Below are positions 47,826 to 60,829 of a stretch of DNA of 64,000 nt, in pieces (within the stretch, counting starts at the first letter, position 1; every line of letters starts with the position of its first letter). Source of the stretch: Kudoa neothunni (Eukaryota; Cnidaria); contig OZ199839.1 in assembly GCA_964304625.1 (NCBI GenBank), positions 10,292,001-10,356,000 on the forward strand, given 5' to 3'. A program made the position numbers and the translations under genes. The notes under the pieces were generated by a model. That model was given only the letters and a program-made list of their open reading frames with translations, made no database searches and was not told the DNA's origin.

Positions 47826-50549
47826 AGCGTGTACCTCGAGGTTCATTTTTTTACATTTTTCTTCAAATACCATGATTATGAACAACTACCCTAGTCTTTG
47901 TGCAGTAATAGTAATGTAATATCTAAGGTTTTCCGTCTTCTTCGATTTTATTTTGTTTAAGTTGTTAAGAAATATAGCTGAATTCGAAATTTGCCTGAAA
48001 ATATAAAACTTAGATTATTTTTACAAAATGTCAGCTTTTAATTTTTTTATATCGAGCCAAAAATTTCTAAAGATTTTTGTACTATCAGCTAATTTTTTAT
48101 TTAGTTCCTGAAATAATTCGATGTGAATATAGGTGTTTATTTAGTTAAATACTCGCACGCCCTTGTTCTACCTTTTCCCCAATATAAAACTCAAAATGAT
48201 GGAATATTTACAATTCATAATCATTTCATTTATAATCTTTTTTAGAAAAAACTAAAGCAGAAACTGGGGTTCTTGATTCGTTCGGCTACGTTGGAATTAG
48301 AAAATTCGTTGTTAACACCGCTTTTTAATTTACACTGTTTTTAACTTTTGGGATATTAAATAATTTTTTCAATAATTATTACTAAAAGAATTTAAAACAA
48401 TATTTATATTTTAATTCCTCTCTCTAAAACATTCTGATTTTGATCACCAACAAAATATTTAATGAGTATTAACATATCTGTGGCATGACATCAGCGAATG
48501 TTGGAATAAAAAGGCAAGATACATCATCATTATTATTTATGAGATAATTCGCTTTTAATATAAATGAGAGATTTCATTCTAAAATTATTAAAACGAAGAT
48601 TTATGTTTTTCATTTATCTAAATTTCGATTACTATAGCACATCTCTAGATATCACTTTCTATAATATCTAAATTAATATTAATTCTGGAGAAAATATTAC
48701 TTTTTACTCTCTAAAATATTATTTTAAAATTTTAAATATTCTTCGATGTTCTTATGTTTATATTTTAAGCAGTATAATCCAAAGCATCATTTATTGAGAT
48801 TCCAATTTATTAAAGTGCGTGGTCACTATCTAAAAGGTTTCTTCTCTGGATAATAATTCCTTATTTAAAAATCTATATCCGAATCATGTGAAAGGGTTTC
48901 AAAAATTTTAGAACCATGCGTGTTTGCTGGAATTGTTTCAATCAATTTCTCAAGATAAAACTATTCAAAAACCAGATGTTCCATTCGCATCTTAGAGAAT
49001 ACTAGAATTATGTTTATTGAAGGGGTCTCTTGAAAACGTTAATAGTCCCTTAAATGATTATTACGGATCAAATACAATTAATAATTATATTGCCTTAATT
49101 TGTAATCATTTTAGATAAAAATGTAGTTATTATAGGCATCCTGTAATACTCAAAAGATACCATAATGATTTACCAAATATTGCCATCACAAAAATTAAAA
49201 TCAAATTTTTATTTCTATATTATAAAGAACAAAACTTTTTATTCTTAAAAATATTTTACTACTTAGTATATAACAAATTCTTACAACTCCAATCGGTTCC
49301 ATTGTACCTGATTGAGCAGAAGGAATTTTTAACTATAATAATATTTAAAGTTCGATATTCCAACATTTTTTCAGTTTTTTAGATCATTGTAGAGTAAATA
49401 ACCAGTTTCCGTGTTCATATGACCAGAGGTGTACGTGAGTTAAGCATTTAAAAATTTTACGATAAGTTGTTAGCTACCATTCAGATGTATTTGTAACAAA
49501 ATTTAATATATAATTTTAAAAGATTAATTATTCAACAACAAAAAACATTAAAAAATCCGCAATAAATATATTTTTCAGGTTATGCATAAGTAAAAAAATT
49601 TAATTATATTCATTTCTTTGTTTTTTCATTTAATATTTATTGATTCATATTTTTAGTATACAATAAAAAGTATTCTGTTGTTTTAAGGGCGTCCACTCTT
49701 ATACATCCGCCATGCCTGGCAATTATGGGGAAATGAGCTGTGGAACGTTAATAACACTTAATACTAATATAAATGGCGAATAGTGTACTTTGGTCGGATT
49801 AGCGATAATTCTTGGCATAGTGGTTTCAGCTGATGTATTTCAAAAGATAAAGAGAAGATTCACTTGATAAAAGAAATTGAATTGAATGATTTCGGCGAAA
49901 TAAATATTTTGGTTTCGGTGAGAGAAAACATGAAAATGAATATGATAGAAAATTATTGTTCATTTATTATTTATTGTTTTAAAACCGAGTACCGTTGTTT
50001 TTAGACAAAAATAATGAACTTAGAAATAGGTAATTTTAGAATACACGATAGAAAATTGTCGAAAAGAATTATCTAAAAATTATGATAGTCAATTAGTTAT
50101 ACTTTCACAACTTACGATATTTTTTAAGAGTTCAATTGGAAATAATAATTGACCAATATTCAGTAACTGGTTTGGCTATAAAAAATTTATCCATGATATC
50201 TATATAAATTACAGAATTAATATTTAAAATTGATAAGGATCAGATTAAGTTTTTTAATTTTTATACAAATAGCATTACACATAGGCATCTTATAAAAATG
50301 ACATTAAAAAATAACATTCTTATTTTCTTAAGAAAGTATAATATTATAAAACTAACTTAAATATATTTAGATGCATGATTTCTTTATGTTATTTTTAAAT
50401 TTATTCTTCTGGCTGTACTTACTAAACGGCGCGATTTTTATATGGATTTACAAAAAAATTCGATCAACAAATTAATAATGATTCTTTTATAGAAATAAAT
50501 ATTTCTGTTCATTTTGTAACTAATTATGGCTTTTATATTCCATTAAAAA
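47826..50549. other. Long gene-free stretch
   Basis: About 2.7 kb of AT-rich DNA without ORFs above 60 codons. A slightly GC-richer islet lies at 49690-49740 (GGGCGTCCACTCTTATACAT). No ends or RNA genes were recognised. Confidence 0.45.
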
Positions 50550-52013
50550 TTAACAGTTAGTGGTTTCATCATTCTCAGCATTTTTGCCTTCATTATATAC
50601 TTCTCCACATATTGCTTGGCATTGCGCACTTGTTTTAAAGTTGTTCGAATTTCCATCATATCCTTTGTAACAAAATGATTTACATTTTTTTTCACTTGAA
50701 TTATAATAATATCTTTTTGTTTTATAAGTCCCATCACTCCCTTCACCTCCTTTTCCTAATGTGCATGTTTCTTCGATTTTTATTTCTTTCTTGTAACCCC
50801 CTAAATTTTAAAAAAAATTTGATTTTACTCAATAAAGGTTATAAGTAATATTTTAAAAATTTTCATATTTTAGAGAATTATAACGAGTTCGTACCTGCGC
50901 CGCAATAACTATGGCACATTTCCATGGTGGGAAAACTATTCTTCGTATTATCGAAATCAGAGTCTGAAATAGGGCCAGTTTCCATTCGTTTACAAACGTC
51001 AGTGGTAGAATCATAATAATACCTGAATATAATATTTTCAGAACCTTCACTGACAGTTTTAGCCGTTTGTGAAGGATTGCTGTCACAAGCAGCAACCCTC
51101 TTATTTTCTTTTTTTACGGTACCATTGTTAGCAGTACTATTTGGATATGCTAACAAGATAAAAATCTTAGAATAAAATATTTAGCATACGAAAGCATTTT
51201 TTGATGCATTCAGCAAACGATCTAAATATTCCTCTTGTATTAGAATCTATTGAAGCAGCAGCAAAAGCACACTTATTGTTGTTGGTATCCGCAATAATGG
51301 CAGTGCTTGGATCTTTATCTTTAACATCGGGTCTTAATGTGCAGTCCAAAATGTTTGGAACCGTATATTTCTCTTTGTCCACAAGATTACTTAGTTTGGA
51401 GTCATCAGCATTTGTGAGCCCACCATTTTTTTTATCTAATTAAAAGATAAATAAGTAACTATTAGAATTCGAATTAGTGATGCTTACTTAAACAATAAAG
51501 ATAGCACTCAGTGTCACTTTCGTATCTATTAAAACTTCCACCACAGCCATTATAGTTGAAAGGTTCGCATCTTGCAGTTGTTGGATTAAAGTGGTATTTT
51601 TCCACTGTTTTGGAATTTTTAACGCAATGTCCAGGATGCTTTGGTTTTTTACATCCTTGAAGTTTTTCTCTTTTGGTCAACTTACCTTGGGAGAATCTTA
51701 ATATAGAAAATTTTAATGCATGCCATACCGTGCATTTCGCAAAGTCCTTTAGACGCAAAATTGTTATAATTCCCCTTGATACCTCGATATTCTAGAGGTT
51801 TGCATTTAGCGTCATTGATGTCAATAAACCAACGATCAATGACATTATTCATGCTTTTTTCAACACCTATAGGCCAATCCCCTTCATCTCTCTCGTAGGA
51901 TGGTAAAATTGGATCTAATGAGTAGATAGACTGATTACTGTAATTTGGCAATTACCGGCTAGACAATATGATAACGATATAATATATATTATTTTATAAA
52001 GTGAGGATCTCAT
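50550..52013 (-). CDS. Secreted protein with five Kunitz-like domains
   Basis: Exons: 51956-52013, 51729-51914, 51488-51655, 51190-51435, 50895-51149 and 50550-50800; every intron is phase 1 and the sum is 387 aa. Exon 1 is a signal peptide (MRSSLYKIIYIISLSYCLA). Each later exon is one Kunitz/BPTI-type unit. Domain 2 (aa 82-137) has all six cysteines, with CKKPKHPGHCVK and FNYNGCGGSFNRYE, so its P1 residue would be Val. Domains 1, 3, 4 and 5 keep the 30-51 pair but lack the 14-38 pair, and domain 1 also lacks the first Cys; domain 5 has an extra Cys in a new place. Active Kunitz domains block serine proteases; here only domain 2 looks fit for that. The others may be structural or have new partners. 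Secretion is well supported. Confidence 0.85.
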
Positions 52014-52451
52014 TGTTTTATCTAATGCCTAAGAAAATTCGGAACGAGCAATAATAATCATAAGATGTATGAATCATTAATAATTTTCAATATATGAATA
52101 CGATTAGGATTAAATAAATCAGTTTTATCGAAGGTGTGTATAATTACATTAAGTATTTAACAACAATTAATATATCTAAAGTAACGTCCTATGTTTGTTT
52201 TTATAACATTAATCTTATATTTTTTGCAATGATAACATCCAATAAAGGCTGAAATACCGAATATTTAAAATTTCAAAAGATGTTCCATTGTATCATATAT
52301 ATTAATTTTAATTTAAATACACGGAATATTGAAAAATCGTTAAAAAGTTAAATAATTAGATGTCATAATTATCTTTACATTCTCTGTAATTGATGATTTT
52401 AGTTAGGTATGTCTATGATGTCCCGTAAAATTTTTTCTAATGAATATATAA
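52014..52451. other. Upstream region of the Kunitz gene
   Basis: AT-rich; should contain the promoter of the minus-strand Kunitz gene. No clear element stands out. Confidence 0.4.
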
Positions 52452-53030
52452 AGAACTAACGCGAAAGCCCCGCCACGCAAACTAAAGTCTTGAGTAGGCC
52501 AAGGTCATTTGAAGTTCAAAGTAAATTCAGAGTATTTAGATAAATAGTAAAAAGATTACCCAATTAACCGGTGATGTATTTAACTCATTGGATGCATGAA
52601 CCTTATTTAATATTTTTAAAAACGAATAAATACTACTGAGCGTTTGAATTTCATATTAATGCCTGGATACATAACCTAATATTAGCTTCCTCATTCGAAC
52701 TATTTCGATTACTAAATTTCTTTCCAATAATTTTAAAGTAAAATAAACACTATGATACATTTAAAATTAACTTTTTATAACTTTAACGAAATGACCTATA
52801 TGTTAGCATAAATCCTGAAATCATACCACTCATAGCACGTGAAAATATTTTTAGTCATTTTGCAGGATGCAAACCTTTTATAATTGTTATGTATTTTTCT
52901 GTGTTAAAATAAAATTTTATCTTTCCATATGTGTGCTCAAATGGAGCGATACTTCTCTCTATCAAAAATGAAAAATGCGTACACACTGACACACGCGGAT
53001 TACCGGTTTGTTTTATATAGTAGATTGGAG
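52452..53030 (+). repeat. Unclassified repeat family, short copy
   Basis: It starts AAGAACTAACGCGAAAGCCC and ends AATGCGTACACACTGACACA followed by CGCGGATT and TTATATAGTAGATT, sharing both ends with the 45.8-kb copy. Only 0.58 kb, so it is internally deleted relative to that copy. Confidence 0.5.
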
Positions 53031-54938
53031 AAAAAATCCTCAAGAGTCGAGAATTTTGTAATAACAGTTTTGAGCTTTCCATTCATTGCCTCTAGTCGAT
53101 TGTTGGTGGCGATATTGAAATAATTTTTGGCTTAACTCAAACCAATAACCCATTCTTTAGCTATGGGGTCCCTGCAGCCAATGAATGCGAGCGTTCATCA
53201 AATATTAATTTTAGCGATAAAGAATTCTCAGCTGAAAATTCCTAGATTATTCAAGAAGAAGTCATTATGCCTACATCAGAACACTTTGACGAGCTTACTC
53301 CTTTGATTGTTGAATCTGCTAATTTTGAAACTGAAAATGAACGAGTGGTAGAATTTATTTAACATCAAACAAATTGAAATAAATTGATCAAGAGATAATC
53401 AACGACTTAAATAAATATTGGATTGTAACTAATTTAATTGATAACATTTTATTAATAAGTAATCTTTATTTATTGTTTACCTCTGCAGGTTCTTCCCTCT
53501 GGAAGACAAATCGCAGTTATTCTGCTATCCTTTTGCCTACCAGTTGATTTTATGTTTCTTAAAATTATTAGATCTAGATATGAATAATGAATACCATTTA
53601 TTTTTTAAATAACTTTATTTTTATAACGACCGGACATTAATTTCTCAGGAGTGTTGTCAATTCGGAATGCGTTGAATCGTCGGCTTATCATTTCTTAATA
53701 AAATAAGTAAATAAAAGAATTGTATAAAATAATTTACGGATATTAAGCTCAAGAATTCTGTCTGACTCATATGAAAACATGATGTTAAATATAATTAGTC
53801 TAAAATCAAATATCCATTCCACATTTCACGATCAGGATTAATGCAAATGGATGCGTTGAATAAATTTTCTTTATCAAAAATGTATCTCATTCTAATATAT
53901 TTATCTTATGTGAATGGAAGATTATTCATTTAGATTATAAATTTATTCAATTTTGCTTTAGCATGTTCCTTAATAAAACATTCTGAAATTTTGAACGTAT
54001 CTAAGAATATTTCGTAAGAATCAACCCAGACCTCAGCTGATGTTGTCGCTAATTTAGTTAAGTTCACGATAATTACCGTGCTCCGCATTATTCAGTTTCT
54101 ACAATGAAATAAAATAAATTTAGACATTGGTTATGTAATTATTCTGAAATAAATTTTTAATCGCTATTAATCTTATCGGAGCGAAATTAATACAACGATG
54201 ATATATTTAATACTGTACGCAATGTATATTTCATGTTAACACTTGAAGTAAACGCAAAATATAACCTTGTGTTGTTTGGTAATAGTTTAATCACATAAGG
54301 AATAATAATTTAAATGACCTATACGACTTCAAATCTAATTTTAACCAACGTGTTGCAACGAAAATACTTGAAACATGAAAGCGCCGAGGATTCACGTAAA
54401 TGATGCATGATTGCGTTATGCAGTATTACAGTTTTTTTTCACTAAAATAACTGGTATCTGATTAAAAATAAAACAAAAATATTTATCCTAATTAATTTTA
54501 TTTGGAAATAGTAGTAAAATAACAAAACATGATAGTAATCCATAAATTATGTTATAAAAATATTAGCGTAAAAATGGGATATTATGTCGATAAACAATAT
54601 TTTAATACAATTGCGGATTCAAAAAAGAATATATAAACAAATGAGGGAGATATTCGTTACCGTGAGAATAGCCAGCCCTTTTTATTACTTCTCCCCCCGC
54701 CTGCGCAGCTTAATTAAAAGCATCCGAAAAATACGAAAAAAATAAGAGTTAAAATAAATTAAAGAAAGGGGATTAAATCAACAACAACAACAATTAATAA
54801 TTAATAATAATAATAATAATAAATTGCATGAGACAAAAAAAACAAATCGAAATAAAAACAATAATATTAATTTAAGATAAAAGAATCTATAATACAAAAC
54901 TATACCAACCTGTTGCTACATCGTTAGGTGTAAGAAAA
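53031..54938. other. Intergenic with coding-like debris
   Basis: Around 53170-53365 the plus strand reads YGVPAANECERSSNINFSDK and, after a stop, VIMPTSEHFDELTPLIVES and ENERVVEFI before TAA. The acidic composition is coding-like but I recognise no family; it may be a transposon tail. Microsatellites (AAC)n and (AAT)n lie at about 54780-54822. The rest is featureless. Confidence 0.35.
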
Positions 54939-57094
54939 TTAGAAAAAATGTTTGAATCGTGGATTCTTTTTTCTGCCAATCTTTGGCATATTCGGCAAAT
55001 TATGATATTTTTCCAAGTTGAGCGCAATAAAAATATGGATATTATTGATAAAAGAAGTATTCATATCATAGACAGAAATATCCATATTAATTTTGGAGGA
55101 ATTTACATCGGCATGGCATACAGTTAAATCTCCAGCATCTTGTTCATCGATGATAAAATCGGATGATGTGTTGAACAGGTATTTAGTGGACGGGATCTCA
55201 TTAATAACAATCTAAGACAACACACATAGATTAGAATTGGTATGCAATGAGATAAATGTCGGTTTTTAAAAATTATCAATAAAAAACAATCCACACGTAG
55301 ACGAATAGTTGTTAATCGATTTTTAATGTATTAAAGCTCACTTTTTTTAAGATAAAATCAGATTTTGTTTTTTTGTGTAGAGAAGACCCTTTTGGGTGGA
55401 TTACAGATGTGGATGTTTGACTGGAGGGCTCATGTGATAAAGTTTTGTCGAAACCAATAGAAGTGAACCTCAACAAACGTGAAACACTGTTATTCCCTGT
55501 CAGTAAATATTTGTTGTAGGCTGGATTCGTGTTTGGATGTGAACGTGTGGCACAAAGGTTGGACTTGAAAACAAATTGATTTTCATCCGCGAAAGCCACC
55601 TCCGAATCATCTAGTTTAGCGATCGAAGCAGAAATTGAAACTCTAGCGGTACACTCAGTTGAATTATCAACAACGTGTGGTGAATCGTCGTTATTAGATA
55701 GGTCGCAATTTTCTGATGTAAGGTTGGCTTGAATGTAGTTGTCTGTGACACAATCATTTTCAACAGTGTCACTTAGATCAAGTTTTGCAAAACTATCCGA
55801 TATTTCGTTATAGTTTATTGCAGATTCATCACTGAGATTTGAGCAGAGAGCGATTTTGCCATTAATAGGCGTTGAGAAATTGGTAATTTTTGTTTTTGAA
55901 TCATGTGAGGAATCGCTTTCGAGATGTGAATGCTCAAAACTGGCACTATATCGTGAACCTCCCCCCTCCACTAGTTGTGGTGGTGGTGGTGGTGTTTATG
56001 ATAGACGAATCCACGTTAGAAACAGTACAGATGTAATTCATCTGAAAAACGATGCTAAAAATTTTGTCTACCAACACACGGCCATCTCCAATGCATAAAT
56101 CATGTTTTTTGGAATCTTCCAGGTAATTCTGAAAAACCAACGATGATATATCTCTAATTTGTAATGCATCTTTGTTTTGTAGTTCAAAACTGAGTTGATT
56201 AGTGGATATAAGGAGATCGTTATAGTTTTCATTTAAATGCACTATGAATTTTTGCAATTTTGTGATGTACGAGAGAATAGCATGTATACACTTGAAGAAG
56301 AACAATTTTTGCCGAAAATACAGCATACCCGAGTTGGAAGAGGATTTATAGCGTTTTATTGTCCCCGCGCATGTGTTATACACGGTGCGCAATTTGCGAA
56401 GCGCCTCATTTTTTATCAACTCTTGATCGGCAGCCTTTTTAGTCCAATAATCTAATTTCTCGTTGGCCTCATTCAATTGATGAAGACTGTTAACGCATGA
56501 CTCCATATCTCTGTCATCAGCGTGGTTGTTGTTGTCGATTAGATCCTTTTCTAGGCGGTTGCAAATAGTTCTGCATTGCTCTAACGCAAATGTCGACGCA
56601 TCGTACTCCATCACATGAATGTAACATGAATCAGCCTCCTTTAAACATACACACAAATTACACCATTTCAAACTCACAACAACAACAAAAATCATACGAT
56701 TTTCAATGCAAGTAGACATTTTAAATAGTTACGAGTTTTTTCTATTGATCTTCGATGTTTAATGTAATAATCACCAAGAAGTATCTCAATCCTGGAAATC
56801 ATAGAATTCAACTGATTTCTTATATACTAAAAAAAGGTTAATTGTGGTTGTTGGTTCGAACGACAAACTGTCAAATTGGTGGTTGCATTATTTAATTTAT
56901 CCGAGGAATCATTTAACAATTCCAAATTTTCCTAATCACAAAAAAAATCTCACTCCACATCCGTCTACAAACAACAATTTTACTTTTATTCGTGGATCCA
57001 AATCCTCTTGTGAACTGTCGTGGTCGGTTTCATTTTTTAGATGACTGTTTTTATTAGAATCTTTGATACTGGTAGGATTTTCACTGTCGGACAT
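54939..57094 (-). CDS. SH3BP5: SH3BP5-type Rab11 guanine nucleotide exchange factor
   Basis: Exons: 56984-57094, 56869-56931, 56698-56826, 56029-56638, 55342-55970 and 54939-55211; 604 aa in one frame. Family members activate Rab11 on recycling membranes through a long coiled coil. The diagnostic N-terminus LDPRIK|ENLELLNDSSDKLN matches the SH3BP5 LDPRIQ-x-ELEKLN-x-S-x-D-x-N motif, and further helices align: IEKTRNYLKCLLALK and MLYFRQKLFFFK (family: SKPYFELKAKYY). Coiled coil spans about aa 38-300; the rest is Ser/Asp-rich and likely disordered. The last exon follows a GTGAGC donor after FILKK; without that splice the frame stops at 55312. A 30-nt stretch in exon 4 (GTAGAC...TTTCAG) could be a further frame-neutral intron. 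Length exceeds the human protein by about 150 aa. Confidence 0.8.
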
Positions 57095-58165
57095 GGCCAA
57101 ATGTTACATTAAAGTGCATGTACCCTGACCCTCTGCGTGCGCCTGTTACTAATCCAGTGTTAGGATACTTTATTAACATATTCACAGTGAATTATTCACA
57201 AATTTTGAACACTCTTTGAATTGTTCTCACTCAAAAATATCATAACAACATCAATAGAACAATTTCTGTGATAAATAGTGAATTAGCATTATGCCCTAGG
57301 TGCACGCAGTTAGTAATTAATCGAAATCAGCCCACAAATATTTTTCATCATACCCATACATGATAATAACGGTGTCATCGTGCAAAATCAGCTTAAAATA
57401 TGTGATTAATGATTAACGTTGTGACAAAAGGGATTTTGATTAAAAAAAACGATTCAAATATTATTAAGTAAATAACCAATTTTTGGGACATATTTTTTTG
57501 CTAAATAATCAACTGACTGTTTATGAATAAAATTTGATCCTATCATACATATCGTAAATTTCAATTGTTTGATGGATTAACTTATGCCTGATATCATTTT
57601 AGATAGACCTTCAATGCAATATCCATGAGTATTTGAATGCTAATTTTTAATCAGCCGAAAAGGTACATTGAGAGTATTTTTCATGATCGATTAAAACCCA
57701 TTATTCTCAAGTTTAAATTATACAATTATTTTATATTTTCCTACGGACAAAATCGGAACATTGTTATAATTAAAGGATTAAATATTTTTATAATGTTAAT
57801 TCAATCCGATTGTATCAATTTAAATAACGCAAATTCGTCGTATTTTAACGTCAATATTGACTTATATTTTAAATAAGATTTTCATCGACATCTATCCATT
57901 TTGTAAACACTTTTTATTTTGTGAGGCGCCAATTCTTGTGAAAAATAATTGATGAGTTTGTGGGAGTGGTGATGTCTGTTGAATTTATTGGAAGCATAAT
58001 TGCCTAAACTTTTCGAAAAAATTTATTATATAGAAGGAATGCTAAAAATTATAAATTTTAATTTAAAAACAAGTTTCTATGTTCCAATCCGTCATACTTT
58101 GTTTTGTTCACTACTATGAATAACAGACTCCAAAGGTAAAAAAAATAAATTTTATTAATAATTAA
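57095..58165. other. Intergenic, nothing recognised
   Basis: AT-rich; contains the likely promoter of the SH3BP5 gene near its left end. The 79-codon ORF at 57637-57876 lacks family features. Confidence 0.4.
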
Positions 58166-60129
58166 CTAGTTTTCTACATGGAAATAATAAAAACAATTCC
58201 TTGCTTTAACAATGCAACAAATTGCCAAATATTTTACACATGCGAAATGTGTGCTTCTTTTACACACATACACGGAACTTGTTTTTTGATTCATTAATCT
58301 TACAGTAACGACCAACATTGTCAAATCTAATGGAATCTGACAGAACATTATTTTTTGGAAATAAATGACATCATAACCCTCACACACATCCAGACTTGGT
58401 CGACCTCGCTTTGGTATTACTACCCGCTTTATAATAGATGAGTGATCCGCTTATGAATTCTGTCAATCATAACAAGTCTGTCATGTAAAACTTTAAAGAA
58501 TTATGTTCTAATCTATACAGTGCCTTCAGCATATCTGATAGATCGACGACTCCCATGTTTTTGTTGTATTCAGAACAATATTAGGACACTCAACGTTAAT
58601 CATTCGTTTGAGGCGTTTATCAAATCTCCTTACACAGAGACTGGGCTCCAAATAAAAATGCGTTGAAGTCAATGTAACTATTGAGATAACACAATACCTT
58701 GGTGAAGATCTTGCGCTCTTTCGTACGCTCCGCGACCATTTTTTATTCTATTTCTTCGAGTTATACCAACTGAATAAATATTTCGGGTTTTTTGAAATAC
58801 GTGTAGTGGGATGGAAGTAGTGTAGTTGCCAAAAGAAAGGAAATAGGTCTTTAAAGTTGGAGGAGTTTCCGTTAGTTCAACAACAAAACTTTCTGAGATT
58901 AGACCACAGCTTTGCGCTATCGTAAGTCTTTTTCCATCATATATGCGAAAGTCATACAAGATGCCACTAACACTGCATGTAGCAAAAACTTTGAAAGTTT
59001 CTTAGGGAGTATTGATTTGCTTTACATTTTCCTTTAAAAGGAATCATTTGCTCGTCAATTGAATCTCGTACTTCTGGGGGTTATTTTTAAGCATGCCATC
59101 CTGAGATGGTCAAGAATAGCTCTTATTTTCGCGAAACGATCAAAAGTGGGTGAGGTTTGGTCTGTTATAAGAGTTTCGTCACTACTAAAATGTAAAAATT
59201 TGTGAATTTGCTGGAAACAAATTCTGGAGAAAGTATTCGAAACAGAGGGATAATCCAGGGATTTACTCCAATAACAGCGGTAACGAGGCATCCTAACGAT
59301 ACCCACCAAAATAAGAATGCCGATAAAATTTTGAATTTTTTCTATATGTGTTCGGAAAGTCGATCCAAATTGATTGGAATAAATATTTGATTGTGATACT
59401 ATTAGTTCCATTAGTTCATTGCCAAAGAAGAAATTAAAGTAGTCTATTGGCTCATGTAAACTGTCAAGTTCTTCAAAATTTTCATCCATGGTTACATTTT
59501 CAGGTAGCTTAGTTCGGGGCCCTTCTTTAGTTCATTTGACATCTGTTTCCTCTTACAAAGCAACCGACTCATCCGACGAGCTAGTAGAGGATTCCTCAAA
59601 ATTTTCGGTTTCTATTGGATCAAATCCATCATAAGAATACACACCAGGATCTTAAATATCAACGTCTGAAAGAACTATAACTTCTGCTTGTGTTTTTCCA
59701 CCGTTTGTCTTTGTTGTTCTGAAATCGTGATCTATTATAATCCGCTATTTTAGTTCCGTTGGAGTCAGTTATTCGTCATAATGAACATATGTTTTTAAAG
59801 CTGTGTGCATTTTATTACTTATTCTATCAATGTGAATATTTGAAAAAATAAATTAACAGTAAATATCTATAATATATTTTTTATGATTTATAAAATATAT
59901 TTTACTTTACAAACAGAACAAGATCGCAATTTTTTAGCTCGGATTTAGTAAAAAGTATCGTTCAACAAAATTTTGTTCTTTCTTAAATATGATTAAAATT
60001 AAAAATATTGGCAATCATAATATTAAAATATTCAGTTTAATTTATTTTGGTTTTCTATATAAGTATATTTAGTACGTGGTGGCCAAAATAATGGTTTGTT
60101 CACTTCAGTGAACAATGGGATCGAAAGGG
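58166..60129 (-). mobile_element. piggyBac element, decayed
   Basis: The right terminus at 60129 reads, on the minus strand, CCCTTTCGATCCCATTGTTC, next to a TTAA at 60130-60133, as expected for piggyBac. It includes an internal TTCACTTCAGTGAA palindrome. Transposase pieces on the minus strand: acidic N-terminus (59660-59490), PIDYFNFFFGNELMELIV to RATILDHL-like helices (59489-59055), YDFRIYDGKR with SFGNYTTSIPL and SVGITRRNRIKNGRG (58959-58678), and a Cys-rich C-terminus near 58387-58166. At least three stops or frame changes separate them. The left terminus was not found. Confidence 0.72.
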
Positions 60130-60133
60130 TTAA

Positions 60134-60459
60134 TCATTTGGCACCCTTGGAGATCAACCACCCCAAATAGATTGTAATGTGGGGACTACTTTAAAGTATT
60201 TACATAGTAATAAGATTCAATTCTTTTCGGTCTCTTAAATTACTAGCGTCAAAGTATACTGGAGAGGTAAAACTAAAGATTTTCTAATTAATTTATTGAT
60301 AAATCGTTATTAAATTATTTGAAAATTAGTACATTTAGGTACAAATGTTGTGTAATTTTTTTGAGAGTAAGGAAAAATTAAGCAATAAAAAAATTTTATT
60401 TTTTTGTTTGCAAGAGAAAACTCCTGTCGCAAATTGTTAGGTTATGAAGTTCGAGCTGG
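60134..60459. other. Spacer, nothing recognised
   Basis: AT-rich sequence beside the piggyBac target TTAA. Confidence 0.4.
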
Positions 60460-60812
60460 TTAGGCCTTCTTCATGTTCGCCATGACACGGTTGGCAACCT
60501 TTTTGAGTGACGGGCCGAGCAGACATACCATAACTCTGATGCGGGTCGTATTGAAATTAATCTATTAAAATTTTAAATTATTCTTAAGTAAGTCAATTAA
60601 TGTATAAAATTACGTCGAATCCAAAGTATTATATTCAAATTAATTTCACTTGCAATATAATAATAAACTTGTGTTAAACTGATGAATGAACGATTTATTT
60701 GACCTAGTCGAATAACATGAGGTTTATCTATATGCCTTTTTACAAATATTTTATGCTTTTGTTGAAATAATTTTAACGTTATTTTAGCGGTCTTATTTAT
60801 TCCGGTTTTCAT
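60460..60812 (-). CDS. Small two-exon gene candidate, 81 aa, unknown
   Basis: Exon 1 (60669-60812) starts MKTGINKTAKITLKLFQQKH and ends before a GTTTAT donor. After a 107-nt intron with acceptor TTTTAATAG, exon 2 (60460-60561) reads TTRIRVMVCLLGPSLKKVAN then RVMANMKKA and TAA. Both are phase 0. Exon 2 uses notably GC-rich codons compared with its surroundings. The predicted product is small and basic. I recognise no family; exon 2 could instead belong to a repeat. Confidence 0.33.
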
Positions 60813-60829
60813 GTTTAATAGAAATGAAT

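Noticed and set aside
57637-57876. 79-codon plus-strand ORF as a gene
   Set aside because: Dominated by Ile, Phe, Asn and Lys codons expected from AT-rich DNA; no motif or neighbours.
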